DNA of 64,000 bases from Bryoerythrophyllum caledonicum (GCA_963971425.1 OZ020519.1:23104786-23168785); one strand, 5' to 3'; positions 24,498 through 37,173 are shown, counted from the first letter of the stretch. A program made the numbers and translations. The notes: generated by a model from the letters alone, not told the origin.

Positions 24498-24572
24498 AGA
24501 GATTGCAACAGAAAAACTGTGCACACATCCATTTTGGATGATAGAAAACCCTTCAGTGGTTTGAGGCCACAC

Positions 24573-24788
24573 ATGGGAAAGATGCCTGCCTCCGCAGCGA
24601 GCGCCATGGCATATAATCTTGCAACCAAGTACTGTATATTGGCGGCCTTTGGTTTTGCAGTCTCAGCTGGCCTGTTTGATTACACCCCTGCCAGTGAAGC
24701 TGCCTGCTGGGCATGGATGTACAACAAGGCCATCAAAAAGGAGAAAGTTGCACAATTTCATCAGGTACCAGATACAGCATCATTCTGA
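24573..24788 (+). CDS. Unrecognised small protein or exon with one membrane segment
   Basis: From ATG at 24,573 the frame reads 71 codons to a TGA. The composition is unlike the AT-rich flanks: Ala-rich N-terminus (MPASAASAMAYNLATKY), one hydrophobic helix (ILAAFGFAVSAGLF), then DYTPASEAACWAWMYNKAIK and a basic tail. An alternative is an exon ending at the canonical donor CAG/GTACCA (24,762-24,767). It sits 76 bp after copy D. The size and single helix would suit a small subunit of an organellar membrane complex, but I do not recognise the family and assign no function. Confidence 0.35.
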   Translation: MGKMPASAASAMAYNLATKYCILAAFGFAVSAGLFDYTPASEAACWAWMYNKAIKKEKVAQFHQVPDTASF

Positions 24789-24849
24789 ACACGTCCAGTC
24801 TGCCAGTCCCATCATTCTGGTCTTTGCATGGAGTTTGACTGAAAGTTGA

Positions 24850-25840
24850 ATGAGATGAACTTAACTCCTGAATGCACAAAGTCCCAAGGCCGGTTTCGGG
24901 TAGCTTACACCAGTGTTAATTTAGATCATGAATTTCCCAAAATTCATATCATAGATGTGTACAAGTAATAGCTTCGTGGGAAAAAAAAATTCTCAAACAA
25001 ATTCACAAAACAAAAGTTATCGAGGTTCTAATTTTGAAATGGGGAGTGTAGGTAGGGTAATGTAGAGGTGAATAGTGCACTTTTTTGTGGCAAGTAGCAA
25101 TGAAGGAAAGTTCTTTGCAAACTTCATTGTTTTTACTTTGAAACACAAAGAAATGATGGGTTTCACTTTTTTTTTAAATGGTTTTTTCTATCAACAGAAG
25201 AAGGCATGATAGTTCTATCCACCATTTGGATTGTAGATCCCAAAAAAATCCTATTCAAAAAATAAAATTGCTTTCCTAATTAAATGGCTACTTTCTATAC
25301 CCCTTGTCATTGCAAGTTTTTTTTTCTTATTTTAAACACCTCCATTACTTGTGATTTTGCTTGCAATGACATAACACAAGGTAGAACATAGATTCATAAG
25401 ATTTATGCAATGTGTAGTAGAAAAGTATGCCAATCTCTGAAGTCAATGTACACTGACCCTGTCCGCGCAGGAAAAAAACCACACTGCACTTTTCAAATGC
25501 ATGTATCTTACAATCCGTGCGGTCAAAGATAATGAAATTTTCTTGAGTGTCACCTTGTAGTAGTTAAATTGAAGATCCTACGGTTGGAAGTAGTAAAAAG
25601 TTGTTTCAATCAGTCTTGCAACATTGCATCTTAGAGAGGTAGTAGAGATGTCTTTAATCCCTAACCCTTTACCGCCCAAGAAGCCCAAAATGGGCCTCCA
25701 TAGGTGCTAAAATTCAATTTGCATGAAATCCAAGAGGAATTAGGCTTTGAGATACGAGGTCCAGATTTGCGCACACATTACATAAACACTCTTCAACAAT
25801 CAAATCATGATTTTCCATAAACATATTTAGGTAGTAAAGG
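24850..25840. other. AT-rich spacer
   Basis: No gene recognised. An inverted-looking pair of T-rich and A-rich tracts and a TTAA-type terminus near 25,655-25,690 are the only features. Confidence 0.35.
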
Positions 25841-25844
25841 ATTA

Positions 25845-26120
25845 ACACCTCAGTGGACCATGACATTATTGAAGAATCTATGACATAATAGATTAGGCAT
25901 AACATCGTGTACACCATGGGTACATTTCAACACAATCCCACTTCATGGAAATTGTTGTAATTTGCTAATGCCTACACGGATTGGAGATTGGAGAGATCCG
26001 TTGGAAAGCTAATGAGGGGTTTAGATGACGTGAGAGAAAATGCCCAATTGTGGAAATTGTTAGAAGAGCAAAAACACCAAGATTGACCCTCTGAGGGCCT
26101 CGTAGGCGTGAAGACAGTGA
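25845..26120 (+). repeat. Family-3 MITE copy
   Basis: It shares 'cagtggaccatgacatt', 'agatccgttggaaagct', 'gaccctctgagggcctcgta' and surrounding sequence with 13.2 and 53.6 kb. Confidence 0.6.
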
Positions 26121-26208
26121 CTATGTCTCTCTCCAAAACTGCCTCTCTCAAATGAGATGCTGTGAAATTCATTCAAACATTTTTTAATTAATTTCAACCA
26201 TAGGATAT

Positions 26209-26437
26209 TTAAGTCAACCCTTATACAACCTTAGAGAATTGTAAATGTGGTCACTTATTTTACTCTGTAAAATAAAAAAATGTATTGAAATCTAGCAAAG
26301 ACTTACACCTTTGCTGTAATTCTTCTTCAACTTTACATCTTTCATTTGGAGGTCATTTAAAATTTGGAAATTATCATGTTCAAATACAACACCATACATG
26401 TTGCCACCATCAAGTTGTTGGGTCGATTAAGATTTAA
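26209..26437 (+). repeat. Family-2 MITE copy
   Basis: It shares 'tgtattgaaatctagcaaag', 'cttacacctttg', 'catttggaggtcattt' and 'acaacaccatacatg' with the other family-2 copies. The ends are degenerate. Confidence 0.6.
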
Positions 26438-27094
26438 CTACTACAACAAGCCGCTCAAAACATTTTGCAAAGTTTGACAGGGTGTATCAAAAGATACATG
26501 ATTTGAAGTGTGCAATGTGGTATTTTCTCCCTTACACGGATAGGCCAATGTACTTTGACTCAAAGTAATGGCACACTTTTCCATAAAACATTGCATAAAT
26601 TTTATAGAACTATGTTCTACCATGCGTTAGGTCATGCTAAACATCACAATTATAGAAGGGAAAAGGAAAGGGACCTTGCAATGACTAGGGGTGTAGAATG
26701 CAAGAAAATTTATGTGGCTTAACTATAGGCATAGATGACACTTGGACAAGACAATTTAAGATATTGTTGCGAGATATTGGCCATATTTGGAAGGATTTAG
26801 AAGTGCCACAACTACCAAGAGTACACTAGGATTTATGTTTTCTATGTTTATATTCTTTTTGTATATTTACATTTTTAAGTATTAAAGTCGCAAATTTATT
26901 TTTCTTCCATATTTAAGCGCTTAATTTTTCCAATCTTTTTATTGTAAACAAGTGTAGTCTGCTTTGATATTGGAACTGTTGGAAGTTCCAATGATGTGGA
27001 AAGACAAGGCCTTGCATCAAAATAGGGACTTGTGCAAGGCCTTGCACATGGACAATGTAGATTCATGCCTTCCCTAACGAACCAAGGGAAGTTC

Positions 27095-27245
27095 TCACTT
27101 CCCTCAAGTCTCCTAGGTCCCTCAAATCTCCTTGTTCTCACTACCCTCAAGTCCCTTAAGTCCCCAATGTCCTCAAGTCCCCTAAGTCCACACTTCCCTC
27201 AAGTCTCTAAGTCTCCAAGTCCCTACTTTCCTCAAGTCCTCCATG
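27095..27245 (+). repeat. CCCTCAAGTC simple repeat
   Basis: Irregular tandem array of 'ccctcaagtc'/'cctaagtcc' units inside a low-complexity C-rich stretch. The 101-codon ORF across it is not credible as a gene. Confidence 0.8.
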
Positions 27246-28796
27246 GCATTCTAAAACGTGGATCCATAGGGTACCAAGATTTAAAGGGGTGCTTGGATGC
27301 CCTACCCACACCCATTTTTGCACACTTCCTTTCATGAACCAATCAATCATGAGGTATATCACAAGGCATGTCATACATGCGATGCCAAACAATGCATTGT
27401 TTAGGTTTTAGCGTAACAGAATATTATTGATGTTTGATTATCTACAAGCACAAATGTAGATCCTTGTTGTCTCCGATAGGACAAAGGCAGTCCTCAAAGA
27501 CCTTGTCTCAACACAACACCCTATCCTTGCACAAGACCTTGTTCCGCCGCAAGTCTACGTCACAATGTTAGCTAGACCATGTCATAGGGCGACTCCCATG
27601 TCTCCTTTACTTTGGCTTCACCAAACAAATATTGATAATATTTTATTGGAAAGATCAATGTTTTTAAAAATATATTTCAAATCTTGTTCACTTTCAATAC
27701 TTTGATATGATATTAGTTGAATGTGGAATTTCAAATGTACACAATTCACTCAAAGTTTGTCCAATTTAAACAATATTTTAGTGAGTTATGATCTTGAAAA
27801 GGTTGTTGATATTTTCACAATTCTTGGCCAACAACCAACAATGTTGATCAACTTTTTAAAAATTTAGTTAAATATCATATCTCTACACAAAATGTCAACA
27901 AGTTAAAAAAATGTTCCAAACTTCACTAGTGTTGACAATTAGTGTGTGAGTTGGTGTTTAGTGTATTGTATTATTTCTATACTAAATGCCTAGTTTATTG
28001 TATTATTTCTATACTAAATGCCTAGTTTGCAATTAATGTCCAAGTTTGCATTTAGTATCTACAAACTTGATATACATTTTTGTGTAGTAAGGAGTAAGGC
28101 AAAGAGGACTTGGAGTTGGTTGTGAGTTGTAAAGGTTACTACCACTAGTGCTATTGTAGGTGTTGACAATGCTTTGAATAGTATATAACCTTATCATACG
28201 AGGAGCAATAAACACCACCATTGCCGAGTTCAATTTGAAGCCAAAATCATAGCTACTTTGTGGATATCTCTATTTAGAATGGTTAGACGTTAGGCCCACT
28301 TTATGGTAGCAACTTGACAAAAGTGAAATGTAACTAAGACCTGGATGATCTTATATAACCTATTATACATGCCAAATTTTTTACATCCAAATGTTGATCT
28401 AAAGTGGGCCTTCGACAACAAGAATGAAGAATTTAAGAAATGAACTTTGAACTCATGGAGAATGGCAAACCTATTATGATTTATTTTTTAAATTTGTAAT
28501 GAAAGATATGCCACAATCATTGTAGATATCAATTCACACATTTAAACTTACACGCCCTTTGTGATTATTTTCACTATTTTTTTTTGTTGTGTAAGAAATG
28601 CAGATGTAACGTAAAAAGTTAGAGCAATAAGAAAAATGGGAGGCTTGATTGGCAAGGGTGGAGACATGACTGCAATTGTGATTGCCTTGTCATGACAAAC
28701 TTTACCATTCTTAAACAGCATATATTGCATCATTTTCAATCTTGAAGTTTATGAGCATCAATTGGTTGCTTTCTTGCCAATTTTCCAACAGTCCAC
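27246..28796. other. AT-rich spacer with a 33-bp duplication
   Basis: No gene recognised. At about 27,958-28,023 the unit 'tattgtattatttctatact' + 'aaatgcctagttt' is present twice in tandem. 'Tttagtgt' motifs nearby suggest relics of the short family-7 MITEs. Confidence 0.45.
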
Positions 28797-29110
28797 AAAC
28801 CACACGTGGCGTCAAGGATCTCCTTGACCCTGGTCAAGCGTCAAGCGTTGCACCAAACCTCAGCCTCGCGTGGGTCCATTTCTCTGGCCCTGCCCGTTTT
28901 AGGATTCTAGAGGCTTTTTTGGGGAGAAAAAAATTGTCAAAATTGGGGCATGTGGCCCCAAATTATCCTATGGCAACCCCCTTTGATCAAATGGGGCCCC
29001 CTCCAACATAAAAATAGGGGCCGGTTTGTCCCTACCCTCCCCACCCTTCCAAGTCTTAGGCTTAGTGCAACGCTCGACCGGGGTATTTAGGCAAATCCTG
29101 GCGTCGACCG
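28797..29110 (+). repeat. Dispersed GC-rich repeat (family 5), copy 2
   Basis: Same repeat as 7,064-7,375, direct orientation. Confidence 0.65.
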
Positions 29111-29215
29111 CTCTGACAAGCCAAGGGATTGAATCTGGGTTGACTCGGTGTGACAAAAATGCTCAAAGAGCCAAATTAAGTTACGGTCAATGTTTGTAAT
29201 TGGTCTCTAGTCAAT

Positions 29216-30164
29216 TTAAATCCTAAAGGCCCAAGGCATTTTCACACCAAAAGCACTTCAAAACTGCTCGTTCTAGTGTAAAGAGTAAAGAAGAAAACCC
29301 AAAAAATTATTTCTACATCTAACCGTAGAATCTCAATTAATACTTATTGAGTGACGTCTTCACAAAATTTCAAAAGCTTTGACCGCACGGATTGAAAGAT
29401 TATAGTGTTTGTAGTCAAGATAATGGTTCATTTTTTTCCCTGCGTTGAGTGCATCAACAAACTTAACTTCACTTGGTGTTATGTTTTAACACTACACAAG
29501 GCCTAAATCCATTTCCATTGTGTTAAGCATGATGTCAGTTCCTCATACACTAACTTTTAGAGGTAGAAGAGGGGTGTAGCATATTCAAAACAAATGTGCA
29601 AGGAGTGGAGGTTCAAAAACTGTCATTTCATGTTTTAATTTTTTGTGAACTTAATATGTTTTAGATCGATATTCCAAACGTTCTACAAGAAGTTTTTTAC
29701 CACATATTGTTGTGAAAGAAAATAAACAATAAAAAAATGAAGATCTATAAGTTTTATGTAGAAAGGAAGAATTTTTTTTGGTACCTTACGCGATAATGTG
29801 TGACAAGTGTGCATATGTTTGACTTGGGTTAATATGCTATTTTTCACTACAAAAAATATTTTTTTGACAATATGAAGGAAGATAATATTACTTGCAAGTA
29901 TTGAATATCTCACATTCAATAGAGTGTCCTAGCAAAAGTTTTAGGAGGTGCTCGAAGTGCCTACTGTCTTCATTTGAAATTCAAAACCCTATAACTTTTT
30001 CAATAAATGTGGGACTTACGGGAATTTTTTTTTCTCCCACCGAGGTCTTAGTAATGCCCTTCTACAATGAAAATTTCAAAGAGGAATGATAGATATTGAC
30101 ACCATAGGAGCCTGACCAAACCTTCAAAATGCCATTTTCTGACACTTGGTACTTTAGGGGTTAA
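29216..30164 (+). mobile_element. Family-1 TTAA element (copy B), full length
   Basis: TTAA-atcctaaaggcccaagg on the left; cttggtactttagggg-TTAA on the right. The interior follows the family throughout. Confidence 0.85.
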
Positions 30165-30209
30165 ATTATTGCCAAAAGCGTTGCAAAGGTTTAAAAATAA
30201 GACTGTAGT

Positions 30210-30309
30210 ACAATGTAATGTTTTAGATTGTAGTAAAAGTAAGAAATGTGAGTTTTAAAACAATGTAATGTTTTAGATTGTAGTAAAAGTAAGAAATGTG
30301 AGTTTTAAA
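30210..30309 (+). repeat. 50-bp exact tandem duplication
   Basis: Two adjacent identical 50-bp units (30,210-30,259 and 30,260-30,309), starting acaatgtaatg and ending gagttttaaa. Confidence 0.97.
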
Positions 30310-33040
30310 GGTCAAATGGGGGGAAGAAAAATAGGGGGGAGTCATAGTTGACTCAACTAGTATAAAAACTTGTTACAATGTAGTTTTTGAGGGGTCACTA
30401 CAATTTTTTTGCTTCTTCAATCCAAACTAGAGTTTGTTTACGGTTATGACCACATAGTAGGATTGTTGACTTGCATACCAATATAAATAATTAAAAATCT
30501 TGATAATTTGATCTTTGGTTTCAACACAAGAAGTATATTAATAACCACTACATACTTGTCACAATTTACAAATATACCTTTTGGAAAATACATTGTGCTT
30601 CAAATTTTATAAACATTTGGGTACACATTGAATGCATAATTTTCATTCTTATTATGATTTAATATATCAAAACACGTAGTCCAATTGACATATATTAAAA
30701 AAAAATGGTCCCTTTTGTAATTTGAATAAAAATTGGAGAAAATAGTGGTTTTTTTCCAAAAGAATTTTGCATCCTTACAAACCATACAAAAAACTAGGCG
30801 GGCCTTCAAAATGTTCACAAGGACTTCATTATTTACCTTCATTTCATAATGCATGAGCATTTCATGTCCTAGAGTACTGTGAATACTATGGCAATATATC
30901 TATTATTTTTTGTACAATTGTAGTATGTAACATATCCGGGAAGAAATGAATATCGCTAATGAAAATTGTCCATGTGCCTTGTCAGCACGACGTCCAAAAA
31001 ATCAGCATCTTGTCCAAGATATCTTCAATTCACTTAACATTTTTTGGCCACAATTCATTCAATTTTTTTTAATGGAGTGTTGACATTCAACTACAATTTT
31101 ACAGAAGATTCTAAAACATATATACTACACAATATACAAACTTTGCCCAGATTGTATTGAGCTTAGCGTACTTCTACTCATGCAACTAGAAGCAAGAATA
31201 TAAAATAAGGAGATAAGATGAATAATGGATGGTATGGACAGATCTATATATGAATTCAAAAATATGGGAGGATGTGGGCTAAGTATGAGTAAAAAGGAGG
31301 CTAGAGAAGCATGGATTGATAGAAGCCTTCTCGCTTCCTCCGTTACTTCAGCCCTCTTCTCCACATGTATTTTCAGCCCTTTGATTTTTGAAGAAGGGAA
31401 ACAAGTTTTTAGAGTTTGGAGTTAAGATTTTAGTGTGTTGTTCCTCTACATAATTAGCCATTTGGAACGATATCACATGCACCAATCAAAGTTGTTTTGA
31501 AGTCATGGTATGGTTTTGAATTGAAGAATGGTAAGTTGCCTTGAACTTTCAAGAACTCTTGTGGGCTTTGCCTATTTTGGAACAGAGGTGCGCCCAGAAA
31601 TTTGGGATCACATGCATCTCTCAAATGCCAAATTTGACTGCTACAATCCCATAAAAGTGATTTCCATTTATTAGTGTTGCGTGATATGTATCCAATGTGT
31701 ACATGATGTTTTTCATAATCTATCACATGCATAGAATCTCCAAGGTCTCCTCTGTCATGCTCGGCACGAAAGGATTAATGTCCATTTCAAGAATTTGCTA
31801 ACGTGGTATAATCTCATAGCATCTTCTTTTAATTTTGACTAGACTTAGTAGTAGTGAAAAACCATACATCATGTGTTTTTCCAATGCAAAGTATCTCCTC
31901 AACACTATTTTCTTGTAAATTAAAATTCAATGGTGAAAGAATTCCTTTCGTCCACTTCAAGGCTGGTGTGGAATTAGGTGTTTTTAAACCTAACTTTATT
32001 AAATTCTTTGGATATATTTGAAGTGTTGTAGATAAATTATATTCTTGATTGAAATATTCACATTGCTTAAAAATTTATTACTTTACATAGTTGTTTAGTG
32101 TAGGTGGCCTTATTACATTAAATAAACAATTGGTGTAGGTGGTGCATCAGCCAATGAAATGTAGTTCAAATATAATTACAAAAGCAAAAACACATGAATC
32201 AAAAATTCCAAATACTAAAAAAAAAAAAAAACATTTTCTCCGTGAGGGACTTTTAACATTTTGGGCAAGATCTCATAATTTCAACTTTGACCACAACTTA
32301 CAGAATACCTAATCTAGCTAAAAGATGCAGTGTAGCAGTAACTTCATGTAAATATCAATTTCTTTTGATAATGGATCTTGAAGTTATGCTGTTTTTAATG
32401 TTATTTGTTGAACTTCAACAAACTCAGTGTTTTTGCATATCCTTCAATGAACAATGATTCAAAGAAAACCCTTCACACAAAATTTCCATTTAAGGCACGT
32501 CATAGGTTTTCACATTGTGTACAGTAGAGGAAAACAATATTTTTTCTACATTAAACTCACAAATTTGAGTGTTTTTTTCCCTACATCAAAAGCTAGTATA
32601 TGCCATTGACCACTTGGATTTGCATTGTATAAGGAGTTTAAGTACTTGATAACAATATATTTTTGTCGATTTGTGAACCTCCCATCTTTGTACAATTTTC
32701 TTTGAAAAAATGGCACCCTCTTCTACCTTTAAAGATTGGTGTATAAGAAATCAACATCACATAAACCATATTGGTAATAGATCTAGACCTTGTATAATTA
32801 TAAAAATTGACATCATGGAAAGCCAAAGTCTATTAATCAAGGAATAGAGGAGAGAAGAAGTCTTTCTTGGTACTTTAAACACTATAAGCTTTCGATCAGT
32901 TCTCTAAACTTTCATGAAAATTATAACAAGTTTTTTAAAAATTAGTCTAGACAAAAAAATCACATAGTTGAAAATGAAAATGAAACCTTTCTTTATCTTT
33001 GCATGAAAATAAACAGTTCTGAAGTTGGAACGTGAGGAGT
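30310..33040. other. AT-rich spacer with an inverted family-3 relic
   Basis: No gene recognised over 2.7 kb. Near 31,755-31,775 the inverse of the family-3 start (ttaaccctttagtgccgagc) is visible, so an inverted copy probably lies just left of it. Confidence 0.4.
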
Positions 33041-33270
33041 TAACCCTTACACGTCATAAGGTGCTACCGGTGGTCACAATATTCTACATGTATGGTGTTG
33101 TATTTGAACACGATAAAGTTCACATATTGAAATGACCTCTGAAATGAAAGATATTAATTGAAGAATCTTCAATCCAAAGGTGTAAGTCTTGCTAAACTTC
33201 AATACATTTTTAATATTCTACAAAGAAAGTTATGTGCCTATATTTACGGTTCCCAACTGACGTTAAGAAT
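33041..33270 (-). repeat. Family-2 TTAA MITE, inverted copy
   Basis: Starts 'ttaacccttacacgtcat'. Contains the inverse of 'catttcaatat', 'ggattgaagattcttcaa' and 'aagtttagcaagacttac'. Ends near 'aactgacgttaag'. Confidence 0.7.
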
Positions 33271-33439
33271 TACCATGTTACAATTAGCTTCACTAATACT
33301 AAGATTAATCATTACAAGGATAATGAATCTTTCAATCACAGTAAGGATAAGAATCAGAATCAATCAATCAATCACAATTTTAAAAACCAGACTTCGAGTA
33401 AGCAAACCTCAAGTTTCAAACTTTGAAATCAATTGCCTG

Positions 33440-34050
33440 GGTGGCATCCCTGCTACTGTACCAGTGTTGTTATTATTTCTCCCTCTGCAACTTCTGGGCT
33501 CACCTGCACCACTTCTAGTAAGTTGATGGTCATGGGATCAGGCAAATTAGAAAGGTAAATTATTGAAATGCAGGCAAGGATGTGATTTTGCCAGCGGATG
33601 GAAAAGGGCTTCGGAATTTGTTATTCCGGAAGGCATAAGATCAGAAGGAATCAGCGTAATCAATAGTAACAACTTGAGACAGTGGCCGTCGTCACAGGCG
33701 AGCTGCATATTTGCTGCTGCAGAGCATGAGCACCCTTGGAAGTACTTGGCAGCACATCAGCAGTCTGATGAGAGGAAAGAAAGGAGGCTCGAGCATGACA
33801 CTCCCACTCATCGACGTGAGCCTTGGCTCCTGCAAGGCCCATGTGATGTGATGCCAAGCCTGTGCAGCCTGTGGCGGGGTTGCTCCTCATGCAATCTAAC
33901 ATGAGTTAGTTTATGCCCCATCAAAGTAGGCACAGTCATCATTTTGGATATCACAAAAGCTGCTGATTCAAGCGTTAGTCCTATCATTGGCCCGAGGTGA
34001 ATCACCAGTGGTAACTTTCCCCCACGTTTCAGAGTTCCCGATTGCTCTTT
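33440..34050. other. GC-rich island of unknown nature
   Basis: Composition rises sharply against AT-rich flanks. A 113-codon ORF (33,563-33,904, plus) and an 80-codon ORF on the minus strand overlap. A possible splice acceptor (ttgaaatgcag) lies just before 33,575. I recognise no protein domain. It may be a host gene exon, a pseudogene fragment, or cargo of an element not delimited here. Confidence 0.3.
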
Positions 34051-34119
34051 GAATTCCGGATTGCTGTTTTGGAGCTTTCCAAAGCCTAGAATAGTCGTTG
34101 GGACTACACTACAAATGGT

Positions 34120-34240
34120 ACGTACGCAGATTATGATGTGTAGTGTATCCACACTATATGATTTGAAAGTGCTATACTTTTTACTGAGAGCACATCTATC
34201 TATACTACACCATTCACTAAAAATAGTGTGGATCACCGAC
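34120..34240. repeat. Family-7 short MITE
   Basis: Inverted arms 'gtgtagtgtatccacactat' and 'ctacaccattcactaaaaat' with the conserved 'atgatttgaaagtgctata'. Confidence 0.5.
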
Positions 34241-35125
34241 ACTAATTTATATCAAGCACACGTATGTCAAGTTCTCATTGGGCATTGGTTTCAAGCACAT
34301 GTGTGTCGGTCGATGATTGCATGTACATTTCCAATTAGTGTGGAATTGAAACACTCATGTCCACACAATATTTAGAGAATGGTGTACTCAAGGTGGGTGA
34401 TCATCGTCAACATAGTTCTCAATTATATAGTTGAAAAGAAAATTAAGTACAACGACTCTAGAAAGGCCAACACATATAGTACATCTTTTCTCTCTTCATC
34501 AAATACCTGCGTCTATTAGACATAGGTAGAAGTATAGACTTATTTCTTTTTTAACAATGACATGATTAGAAAGATGCTTTGTGTAAACCAACAAATAGAC
34601 CAAATAGTACCAACTTGATGTATATTAAATTGTTCTTATTTTGTGTGTACATCTGATTCATATGGTCAAATGTAATGAATATTTGTGAAAATGATGTTCT
34701 AGCAGTATAGATTAACCCCTAAAGGCCCAATGTTCCCTCGGAGGACATTTTGAGTTTGGATAGAGTACCAGGTTCTCAAATTTAGGCATGATTTTTTGAG
34801 ATTTTTTAAATTCAATTGAGATTTTATTAGCTTCCAATAGACATAATTTTTTTTTAGAAATGTGACATGCGGTTCCAAAGTTACAATTTTTTTCCAATAA
34901 CATATACAAATAGTGTAACGATACTTTAGTTAAATCTAAATTGAATAGAAATTCGATTTTTTGTCCATTTAAAAAAAAGAAAAATTCCACTTGGAAATAA
35001 AATAAAAATATTTGCATCTTCCGTACGGATTTTTGAATTTTAAAAATATGAGAAGGATATGATATATACAAAACTTGAAGTGTATTGTTGATTCTTAGCA
35101 CATAGTTGCATTGCAGGATTTTTAA

Positions 35126-35181
35126 GGACATCTTCTACACCTCTTCTACTTCTAAAATTTGGTGCACATGTGCCTAACATG
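35126..35181 (+). repeat. Left copy of the 56-bp flanking duplication
   Basis: It matches 40,949-41,004 over 56 bp with a single mismatch (tacacctc versus tacccctc). The sequence belongs to the family-1 host element, so it was present once before the insertion. Confidence 0.95.
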
Positions 35182-35454
35182 ACCCTACCCTCGTTATTAC
35201 GGAGTCTTCATAGTCGCCGGTGGGGCTATCTCAATTCGAGACCCCTCGTCATCATGTTGTGTTTGGGGGTACGGGGGAGACGGAACCCGACATGAAACCC
35301 CACCGTCTACTGTTCCCTCTGTCGAGTCAAGGTATTGAAAACCTGGACTCTATTGACAGTCCCTCGGTTGTTCCCGAGGAGCCTTGCGTGGCACCCTTGG
35401 AAACTCATTCAATCCCCGTGAATCCTCCTTCTTCGGAGTCCGATTACGCTTCTC

Positions 35455-35785
35455 CGCCAGGGCCCGATAACCCTGCTCCTCCGCCAGTGCCCGATAACCC
35501 TGCTCCTCCGCCAGTGCCTGATAACCCTGCTAGCCTGCCAGAGCCCCATAACCATGCGAGTCTACCAGAACCCGTTAAGCCTGCTCCTCCGCCAGATCCT
35601 GATTGCGCTGCTCTGATTTCTGAGCCCGATAACCATGCTCCTCTGCCAGAGTCCAACAACCATGCTCCTCCGCCAGTGCCCGATAACCCTGCTCCTCCGC
35701 CAGAGCCCGATAACCCTGCTCTTCCGCCAGAACCCGTTAAGCCTGCTCTTCCGCCAGAGCCCGATAGCCCTGCTCCAAAGGAGAT
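35455..35785 (+). repeat. 27-bp coding repeat (PDNPAPPPE type)
   Basis: About twelve degenerate 27-bp units, each encoding nine residues such as PDNPAPPPE, PVKPALPPE or PHNHASLPE. Many units begin 'cccgataaccctgctcct', so the array itself contributes five of the element's CCGATAA motifs. The minus-strand Gly/Ser-rich ORFs are shadows of this array. Confidence 0.9.
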
Positions 35786-36065
35786 AGACCCCGAGGAGAT
35801 CAGACTGGCATTGCGCTTTATCAAGGAAGCACATGAATAGCAATTGACCAGTATTTGAGTTTATCCTGGACTCGAAGAGCGTGTTCAGAACGGAAGGGAA
35901 GGACAGAAGGCGGCGCATACGTGCATGTTGGAGGAGAATCGCGGAGTATATATGTCAGATTGTGTGTCATGGGAGAAAGAGCCCTCGCTCTGCTACGAAG
36001 CCGAAGAGCATGACGCATCCACGATAGAGAAACCTCGGTATTATTGTGGAGGTCCTAAAACTCAG

Positions 36066-36155
36066 GTGAGTGTAACCGTCTATGTTATCGTATTCTTCGA
36101 CACCTATTGTTTATCGGCACCTGTTGTCTAACATTCCCTTTCTTCTGAATTGCAG
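36066..36155 (+). other. Spliceosomal intron in the Ulp1-like gene
   Basis: 90 nt, donor CAG/GTGAGT, T-rich tract and acceptor TGCAG. Joining the exons keeps one protein-like frame, while the unspliced sequence does not. Confidence 0.65.
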
Positions 36156-37173
36156 GCCTTGTTTTATTCACCTGAAGGACCTGACTGGAGGTATGAGGTT
36201 TTTCGGTCCAGACGTTTGGCAAGCCGTGGATGTCTCGCTTGCACTACATGACTAGCATTGCGTGCTAATGGACAAGCGGAAAATGGAAGGGACATTTCTG
36301 GATTTCCTCCTTATGCATGTCGTCTACCGTGCGAAGGAGCATGTTCGAATCCAGTATCATCACACGGACAATTGGTTATCGGCGACGTTGCAATGCTATC
36401 TTGCGGACTTTGAAAAGGACTGGAATGACATCGTGAACTTTCTCAACCGCTCGTTCCGTACGACCTCCAAGTCGCCCGATACCCTTATCGTCCCTTACCA
36501 CGATAAAGGTCATTGGAGCGTTTTCGTCCTGGAGCAAAGGCGAACGTATCACCAGGACCCAGCGAAAGGTATGCACAAGGGTCTGAAAGTGGACAACTTT
36601 CTATTCCTTCTGCACATGGGATGGGCAAACGCGAAGGGCGTGAAGGTCGGATCCAAAAGTTGGCGAGAATGGCAGAGTCGAGAGCCGATAAGGTTGCCTC
36701 TGCCTAGTCAGCGAGAAAGCTGGGAGTGTGGTTTCATGGCAGGCTTGGCCTTCTGGCAGTACCTTATCGCACGTGGTGGGCGCAAAGAGGCGGAGGAGAA
36801 GACCGTGATAATGGGGACAAAATATTTGGATTGGGACGGAAAGAAGGTGTACCGATGGTTCATGCAAGCGCTGTACACGGAGATTGTCGCATCGCTTCCG
36901 TTCCACGATGCTCTTAATCTATGTGGACAGGATACGGTGGAGTTCGGAAGCGGAAGTCCGGATGTAGTTTTCGTGGAAGTCGGTACAGAGACGGCGAAGA
37001 AGAAGGAAGTCCCACTTCTCGGTATTTCGGAGACAGTGGGGAAACGTGAACTTCAGGGCTTCAACGTGCTCACAAACCCACCAGTTCATCTCAAAAGGCG
37101 GAAGAAGTCAACTGCGCCAAAAAGCCCGAAGAAAGCAAGAAAACCAAAGGGCACCACCAAGACGAAAAAGTAG

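Larger units (their letters stand above)
35292..37173 (+). pseudogene. Ulp1-like SUMO-protease-type gene of the MULE, broken
   Basis: Ulp1/C48 proteases cleave SUMO or related tags. ATG at 35,292 is the first in frame after a stop at 35,211. The N-terminal part holds a proline-rich 9-residue repeat. Exon 1 ends at ctcag/gtgagt; a 90-nt intron (36,066-36,155) follows; exon 2 carries the protease. The triad is readable: His at 36,511-36,513 (HDKGHWSVF), Asp at 36,556-36,558 (YHQDPAK) and Cys at 36,727-36,729 (SWECGFMAG). The C-terminus is Lys-rich and could be a nuclear signal. Breaks: TAG at 35,838, one extra base near 35,856, TAG near 36,022 and TAG at 36,253. The catalytic part alone is open from 36,256 to 37,173. 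In plant MULEs the role of such proteases is not established. Confidence 0.7.

Noticed and set aside
27032..27337. 101-codon ORF
   Set aside because: It lies in a CCCTCAAGTC simple repeat; the Pro/Ser/Leu pattern comes from the repeat.
35444..35918. Gly/Ser/Arg-rich minus-strand ORFs (118-126 codons)
   Set aside because: They are antisense shadows of the 27-bp coding repeat of the Ulp1-like gene.
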